From contig JBCBQC010000148.1 of the NCBI GenBank assembly GCA_039820405.1, positions 1-11,083 of the forward strand: a stretch of 11,083 nucleotides of DNA, read 5' to 3'. Under the pieces are notes generated by a model. That model worked only from the letters and a program-made list of their open reading frames with translations. It was not told the origin of the DNA and made no database searches. The stretch is from CALLVY01 sp937899855. GTDB lineage: Bacteria; Bacteroidota; Bacteroidia; Chitinophagales; Saprospiraceae. Position numbers and translations under genes: made by a program. Positions 7,591 to 11,083 of the stretch are shown piece after piece (positions within the stretch are counted from its first letter, which is position 1; each line of letters opens with the position of its first letter).

Positions 7591-7615
7591 CTCGAGTGCG
7601 AGAAGCTCACTCGAG
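7591..7615 (+). promoter_or_regulatory. Leader hairpin upstream of the HAD-like gene
   Basis: CTCGAGTG (7591-7598) and CACTCGAG (7608-7615) are perfect inverted copies separated by nine bases. They form an 8-bp stem in the predicted leader, 33 bases before the ATG. About ten bases further on begins a T-rich stretch (7627-7636, TTTAATTTTT). The arrangement could act as an attenuator or as a late terminator for M23 readthrough; the gap before the T-run makes a standard terminator less likely. Function is inferred. Confidence 0.45.
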
Positions 7616-7648
7616 CGAAGAGCAGTTTTAATTTTTAAAAGAAAAATT

Positions 7649-8077
7649 ATGGAGTATAAACAAGAATTGGAAAAGGTCTTCAACCAAAAGGGAGAGGCCA
7701 TCAGCCCCGTACTTCCCGAAAACGTAAAGAATTTTCTGATCGACATCGACGGTACCATTTGTGACGATATCCCCAATGAAGAGCCCGAACGGATGGCTAC
7801 CTGCCTCCCTTATCCCGACGCCCTCAAAATGTTGAACAAGTGGTACGCCGAGGGACACGTTATTTACTTCTTTACCTCGCGCACCGAGGAACACCGTGAA
7901 GTGACCGAAACCTGGCTCAATAAGCACGGATTCGAATACCACGGCATCCTGTTCGGTAAGCCCCGCGGGGGCAATTACCACTGGATTGACAATCACATCG
8001 TCAAAGCCACGCGATTCAAAGGGAAGTTTACCGATTTGGTCGTCAAAACCAAGGACATCGAAGTTTTTGACAAGTAG
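7649..8077 (+). CDS. Small HAD-superfamily hydrolase-like protein
   Basis: A 142-residue protein with the haloacid dehalogenase core: motif I DIDGT (D32, D34), motif II hydrophobic strand ending in FFTSR (T76/S77), motif III Lys104 in FGKPRGGNYHW, and the motif IV acid D114 in HWIDN. D32 would be the nucleophile and D34 the acid/base of a phosphatase. The chain is short with no obvious large cap domain. As I recall, close relatives in Bacteroidota databases are sometimes named phosphoheptose isomerase; the motifs here are HAD, not SIS-domain, so that name looks wrong. The substrate is unknown. I chose the ATG at 7649, after the A-rich GAAAAATT, over the in-frame ATG at 7574, which would place the leader hairpin inside the coding region. 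It is convergent with the epimerase gene. Confidence 0.86.
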   Translation: MEYKQELEKVFNQKGEAISPVLPENVKNFLIDIDGTICDDIPNEEPERMATCLPYPDALKMLNKWYAEGHVIYFFTSRTEEHREVTETWLNKHGFEYHGILFGKPRGGNYHWIDNHIVKATRFKGKFTDLVVKTKDIEVFDK

Positions 8078-8115
8078 CCACCGGCTCCGGCCTTTTCCCC
8101 AAGCCGCCCCATCTC

Positions 8116-8154
8116 GAAATACCCTACCGACCACGACGATCGGTAGGGTATTTC
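8116..8154. terminator. 15-bp perfect hairpin, likely bidirectional terminator
   Basis: GAAATACCCTACCGA (8116-8130) and TCGGTAGGGTATTTC (8140-8154) are perfect inverted copies around a nine-base loop. The hairpin lies between the convergent HAD (stop 8077) and epimerase (stop 8168) genes. There is no separate U-run, only the ATTTC end of the stem, but the position and the symmetrical A/T ends suit termination in both directions. Confidence 0.8.
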
Positions 8155-8167
8155 TGTGGGGGAGGGG

Positions 8168-9079
8168 TCAAATCTTACGCTGTAGAAGGTCGCGTAGGGC
8201 GCCTTCTAGTTCGGGAAACTGAAACTGGAATCCCAGTTTTTCGATTTTTTCGGAGGATACGCGGGTGCTGAAGAGGAGCATGTCGGCCATTTCGCCCATG
8301 GCTAGCCGTAGGGCGGGGGCTGGAGCGGGTACGATGAGGGCCCGTTTGTCCATCGCCTTAGCGATCGTCCGGGCAATTTGCTCGACCGTAGCGGGCTGGG
8401 GGCCCACCGCATTGTAAGTGCCCCGGTAAGTCTCCCGTTCCAGGGCCTCGATAAACATCCGGCAGAGGTCGTCGAGGTGAATCCAGGAGTAATATTGCCG
8501 TCCATTGCCGAAGTAGGCACCCACGTTGACCATGTAGGAAGGCAACATCTTTTGCAGGGCTCCGCCCCGGGTAGAAAGCACGATGCCGATGCGAAAGACG
8601 ACCGTCCGCATCCCACTCTGGGCGATGGGTTCGATGGCCTTCTCCCATTCCAGCACGCTGTCCGTCAAAAAACCCTGACCGGGCTCGGCCGTTTCCGCCG
8701 CCGTCCGCTCTCCCGTGTGGCCGTAGTAACCGACCGCGGAGGCCGATAAGTAAGCCTTGGGGGGCGTATCAAGGTCCTGAAAGACCCGGTTGAGCAATTC
8801 GTTGCCCTTGACCCGGCTGTCGATGATGAGTTGCTTGCGCGATTTGGACCAGAGGCGATCCGCAATACCGGCACCGGCGAGGTTGATGACGTAATCGGCC
8901 TCGGCCACCGCTTCGGCGTCGATGCTTTGCCGATCGAGGTCCCAGGCGTAGCGGGGGACGGCGGCGCCGGGGTCGGCCCGGCGACTGAGGTGGCTTACGC
9001 GGTAGCCCTTGGCTTGTAATAAGGTGGTCAGACGGCTTCCGACCAGGCCACTCCCTCCTGCAATCAAAACTGTTGGCAT
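8168..9079 (-). CDS. TIGR01777-family (YfcH-like) epimerase / SDR-type NAD(P)-binding protein
   Basis: A 303-residue extended-SDR protein of the YfcH/SDR39U1 family. The Rossmann motif GGSGLVG (8-14) begins the chain. Other family landmarks are VINLAGAGIADRLW (64-77), the SASAVGYYG active-site strand (112-120) with Tyr118/119, VVFRIGIVLSTRGGALQKMLP (160-180), and GNGRQYYSWIHLDDL (191-205). The C-terminal part (about 250-298), PAPAPALRLAMGEMADMLLFSTRVSSEKIEKLGF, is the DUF1731 region. All of it lines up well with E. coli YfcH as I remember it. The physiological substrate of the family is not established; epimerase is a name by similarity. Length matches the family and the ATG gives the usual short lead-in to the Rossmann strand. 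It is monocistronic, with an AT-rich upstream region shared with the divergent solute-binding protein gene. Confidence 0.94.
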   Translation of the reverse strand: MPTVLIAGGSGLVGSRLTTLLQAKGYRVSHLSRRADPGAAVPRYAWDLDRQSIDAEAVAEADYVINLAGAGIADRLWSKSRKQLIIDSRVKGNELLNRVFQDLDTPPKAYLSASAVGYYGHTGERTAAETAEPGQGFLTDSVLEWEKAIEPIAQSGMRTVVFRIGIVLSTRGGALQKMLPSYMVNVGAYFGNGRQYYSWIHLDDLCRMFIEALERETYRGTYNAVGPQPATVEQIARTIAKAMDKRALIVPAPAPALRLAMGEMADMLLFSTRVSSEKIEKLGFQFQFPELEGALRDLLQRKI

Positions 9080-9197
9080 AGTTTATTTTAACTTTTGAAT
9101 GATAACAGGTAAATGTTTTAATGGTTGGACCCGGCCCTCGGATTAATTTTTTAGCTATCTTTCCTTCTGATTTCCCTAATTGATCTAACCCGTCCGT
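9080..9197. promoter_or_regulatory. Divergent intergenic region between epimerase and solute-binding protein genes
   Basis: These 118 bases should hold both promoters. On the plus strand TAATTTTT (9144-9151) is one base from the -7 consensus, with TTG at 9125-9127 only 16 bases upstream, shorter than usual. TATCTTTC (9156-9163) is another one-mismatch match. On the minus strand no good match stands out, though 9080-9120 is strongly AT-rich. I would not assign a start site from this. Confidence 0.3.
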
Positions 9198-10964
9198 ATG
9201 CCTCGGTGCTTCGTATCTATTTTCCTGTGGGGGCTGTTGATGATCGGGGGCTGGCGCTGCTCCGGCGATCGTCCCGCGCCCCCCGACGCCCTGCGCATTC
9301 GCCTAGCCGGCGAACCCGACGGATTGCATCCCCTCCTGGCCAGATCGACCTATTCCTGGCAACTCATCGACCTCCTCTTTCAACCCCTCCTGCAGTTTGA
9401 TCCCGAAAGCCTGGACTTGGTCCCCGTACTGGCCGTAGCCTCCCCCGAAGTACGCCCCTGGAACGATGCGGCGACGACGGGACTGGCCTATACCTTCGAG
9501 ATTCGCGAAGCGGCCCGCTGGGACGATGGGACGGCCATTCTGGCCAGCGACTACGTTTTTACCCTCAAGTGCATTTTCAATCCCCTCATTTCCAATATCT
9601 TTCGGTCCTACCTCGACTTTATCCGCGCCGTAGAGGTCGATCCCGATAATCCGCGGCGCTTTACGGTATTCTGCGCGGGCGATTACTTCCTGGCCCGCGT
9701 GGCGACTGCCAACTTTGAAGTCTATCCCGCCTCCGCCTACGACCCCGAGGGCCTGTTGGCGGCGATTCCTCTGGCGGATTTTCTGTCGGAAGCGACCGCC
9801 GCGGCGCTCGGGGACCGTCCCGAGGTGCAGCGCTTCGCCGAGCAATTCGTCGCTCCGGAGCGGCGGCGCGAAGCCGCGTTGATTCGGGGAAGTGGGCCCT
9901 ACCGTCTGGTGGGCTGGGAAGCGGGAGAACGCGTGCGTTTGACAAAAAAGTCGAACTGGTGGGGGGACGCCTTGCGCCTGCCCCAACTGGCTGCCTACCC
10001 GGAGCACTTGCACTATCGGATCGTTCCCGAGGTACGTACGGCGATTGCCCAGCTAAAGGGAGAAGAATTGGATGTGTTGAGCAATATTCCGGGGCGTTTG
10101 TACGGCGAGTATCGGGAGGCCACCGGTTGGGCGGAGGGCTACGACTGGTACGAAGTCCCACAACTATCCTACTATTACATTGCCCTGAACCGAAAAAAAA
10201 CTAAATTAGAGGAGCGGAGCGTGCGTCGGGCCCTGGCCCTCGTGCTGAATCCGACCGAATTGATCGAACAAGTGATGTATGGCTCTGCGGTGCCGACGAT
10301 TGGTCCCTTCCCTCCGTCGTCGGCTTACTACCATCCCGATCTAAAGCCCCTCGACTACGCCCCGGAGCGCGCCCGTCGCCTGCTGGCCGAAGCGGGTTGG
10401 GAGGATCGCGATGCCGATGGCATTGTGGAAAAGGACATCGACGGGCGGCGGGAGGAATTGCGGCTGACGCTCGACATCAGTACGGGAAGTACGACGGGAG
10501 AGGCGGTGGGGCTGCGGTTCCGCGAGGCGGCCCGACAAATTGGTATTGCGATCGACTTGCGGCGGACAGGTTTTGCGGCGTTGGCCGAACGCCTGCGCAA
10601 CGGCACTTTTGAGATGAGCTATCTGGCCCGTTTTAATCGCCCCGGTGAGGTGGATCCTCAGCAAGATTGGTACGCCGATCGACAGCGGGGTGGCCGCAGC
10701 AACTATTCCGGCTTTGGCGATGCGGCTTCGGATGCCCTGATCGACTCGCTGCGGCACTGCCCCGACCCGGAGCGCCGCCGCCGGTACTACCACCGTTTGC
10801 AAGCGCTCATTTACGATGACCAACCCGTCCTTTTCGTCGCCGTTCCGCAAAACTGCATCGCCGTTCACCGGCGTTTCCGCGCCCTGATTTCAAGCCGATC
10901 ACCCAATTATTTCCCGGCGCGCTTCGTTCCGCAAAACCAGGACCAACCAACTCTGACAAAATAG
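9198..10964 (+). CDS. ABC-type (family 5, peptide/nickel-like) substrate-binding protein
   Basis: A 588-residue periplasmic solute-binding protein of the SBP_bac_5 family (DppA/OppA-like). Landmarks are the N-terminal binding-lobe start LRIRLAGEPDGLHPL (32-46), the family signature YTFEIREAARWDDGTAILASDYVFTL (98-123, matching the usual R-x-G-x-x-W-x-D-G-x-P pattern), GSGPYRLVGWEAGERVRL (231-248), NWWG (253-256), YYYIALNRKKTKLEERSVRRAL (325-346) and the C-terminal NYSGFGDAASDALI. The leader (about 5-19) is hydrophobic and followed by Cys21, but the preceding residues GWR do not fit a standard lipobox, so lipid attachment is uncertain. The substrate cannot be read from the sequence and no permease or ATPase gene lies in the window. 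It is followed after 25 bases by another lipoprotein start, probably an operon. Confidence 0.91.
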   Translation: MPRCFVSIFLWGLLMIGGWRCSGDRPAPPDALRIRLAGEPDGLHPLLARSTYSWQLIDLLFQPLLQFDPESLDLVPVLAVASPEVRPWNDAATTGLAYTFEIREAARWDDGTAILASDYVFTLKCIFNPLISNIFRSYLDFIRAVEVDPDNPRRFTVFCAGDYFLARVATANFEVYPASAYDPEGLLAAIPLADFLSEATAAALGDRPEVQRFAEQFVAPERRREAALIRGSGPYRLVGWEAGERVRLTKKSNWWGDALRLPQLAAYPEHLHYRIVPEVRTAIAQLKGEELDVLSNIPGRLYGEYREATGWAEGYDWYEVPQLSYYYIALNRKKTKLEERSVRRALALVLNPTELIEQVMYGSAVPTIGPFPPSSAYYHPDLKPLDYAPERARRLLAEAGWEDRDADGIVEKDIDGRREELRLTLDISTGSTTGEAVGLRFREAARQIGIAIDLRRTGFAALAERLRNGTFEMSYLARFNRPGEVDPQQDWYADRQRGGRSNYSGFGDAASDALIDSLRHCPDPERRRRYYHRLQALIYDDQPVLFVAVPQNCIAVHRRFRALISSRSPNYFPARFVPQNQDQPTLTK

Positions 10965-10989
10965 TTATCTAACAATCAAACCTTCTAAC

Positions 10990-11083
10990 ATGCTACAAAG
11001 ACTATCTCCTGTCGTTAGTGTATTGCTGTTATTCTTACTGACCTTCCAGTTGCAAAGCTGTCGGACCGATTCCCAAAGTAGCG
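10990..11083 (+). CDS. Probable lipoprotein, 5' end only
   Basis: Thirty-one codons are visible before the window ends. They encode a typical lipoprotein signal: MLQR, a hydrophobic core (about 7-19), then lipobox L-Q-S-C with Cys24, followed by RTDSQSS. The frame is open to the window edge. The start lies 25 bases after the stop of the solute-binding protein gene with no terminator between, so the two are probably co-transcribed. A second solute-binding protein or an outer-membrane lipoprotein are both possible; the family cannot be judged from this fragment. Confidence 0.65.
   Translation, partial: MLQRLSPVVSVLLLFLLTFQLQSCRTDSQSS

Larger units (their letters stand above)
7391..7648 (+). 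other. Intergenic region between the M23 and HAD genes
   Basis: About 258 bases without a credible gene. The first part is GC-rich and contains two perfect 10-base palindromes, CGGTCGACCG (7412-7421) and GCCGATCGGC (7461-7470). From about 7485 it turns AT-rich and holds the -7 element and leader hairpin listed separately. The HAD frame stays open back to an ATG at 7574, but that extension (SSARSSLERR) runs through the hairpin and does not resemble the family, so I treat it as leader. Confidence 0.5.

Noticed and set aside
7574..7648. Upstream in-frame ATG for the HAD-like gene
   Set aside because: The added 25 residues look unlike the family and run through the leader hairpin; the A-rich context favours the ATG at 7649.
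9303..10868. Long minus-strand frames opposite the solute-binding protein gene
   Set aside because: They are GC-rich shadow frames with no recognisable domains; the plus-strand protein shows clear family motifs throughout.
1..11083. Search for CRISPR arrays, insertion sequences, tRNA/rRNA genes, phage or defence genes
   Set aside because: No regularly spaced repeats, transposase motifs, tRNA-like folds or defence domains were seen by eye on either strand.

Overview
The window looks like chromosomal DNA of a member of the Bacteroidota, most likely a Saprospiria/Lewinella-type organism. Three things point that way: a SprE/PorW type IX secretion lipoprotein, start regions with A-rich leaders and no clear Shine-Dalgarno motif, and two exact matches to the Bacteroidota -7 promoter motif TAnnTTTG. 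The sequence is fairly GC-rich for that phylum. The class-level guess is inference.

Layout: (1) 2-2105, plus strand: end of pntAA, then complete pntAB and pntB, a three-gene proton-translocating NAD(P) transhydrogenase operon with the alpha subunit split in two. (2) 2115-2942, minus: an unrecognised, probably exported protein, convergent with pntB. (3) 3161-6250, minus: a very long SprE/PorW-like lipoprotein carrying an unusual Lys/Ser-rich insertion of about 150 residues. (4) 6251-6499: a divergent intergenic region with a good candidate promoter for sprE. (5) 6500-7390, plus: a membrane-anchored M23 peptidase with all expected active-site residues. (6) 7391-7648: a non-coding gap with a -7 promoter element and a strong hairpin, leading into a small HAD-superfamily protein (7649-8077). 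(7) 8116-8154: a 15-bp perfect hairpin between convergent genes. (8) 8168-9079, minus: a TIGR01777-family (YfcH-like) NAD(P)-binding epimerase/oxidoreductase. (9) 9198-10964, plus: a family 5 ABC-type substrate-binding protein, followed after 25 bases by the start of another probable lipoprotein running off the window.

The genes fall into envelope functions (transhydrogenase, SprE, M23 peptidase, solute-binding protein, second lipoprotein) and small cytoplasmic enzymes (HAD protein, epimerase). I see no CRISPR array, insertion sequence, tRNA, rRNA, phage or defence module, and no clearly new multi-gene system. The points most worth a second look are the repeat-bearing basic insertion in SprE, possible slippage sites at the pntAB/pntB junction and inside the solute-binding protein gene, the 5' hairpin of the HAD gene, and the unrecognised exported protein.
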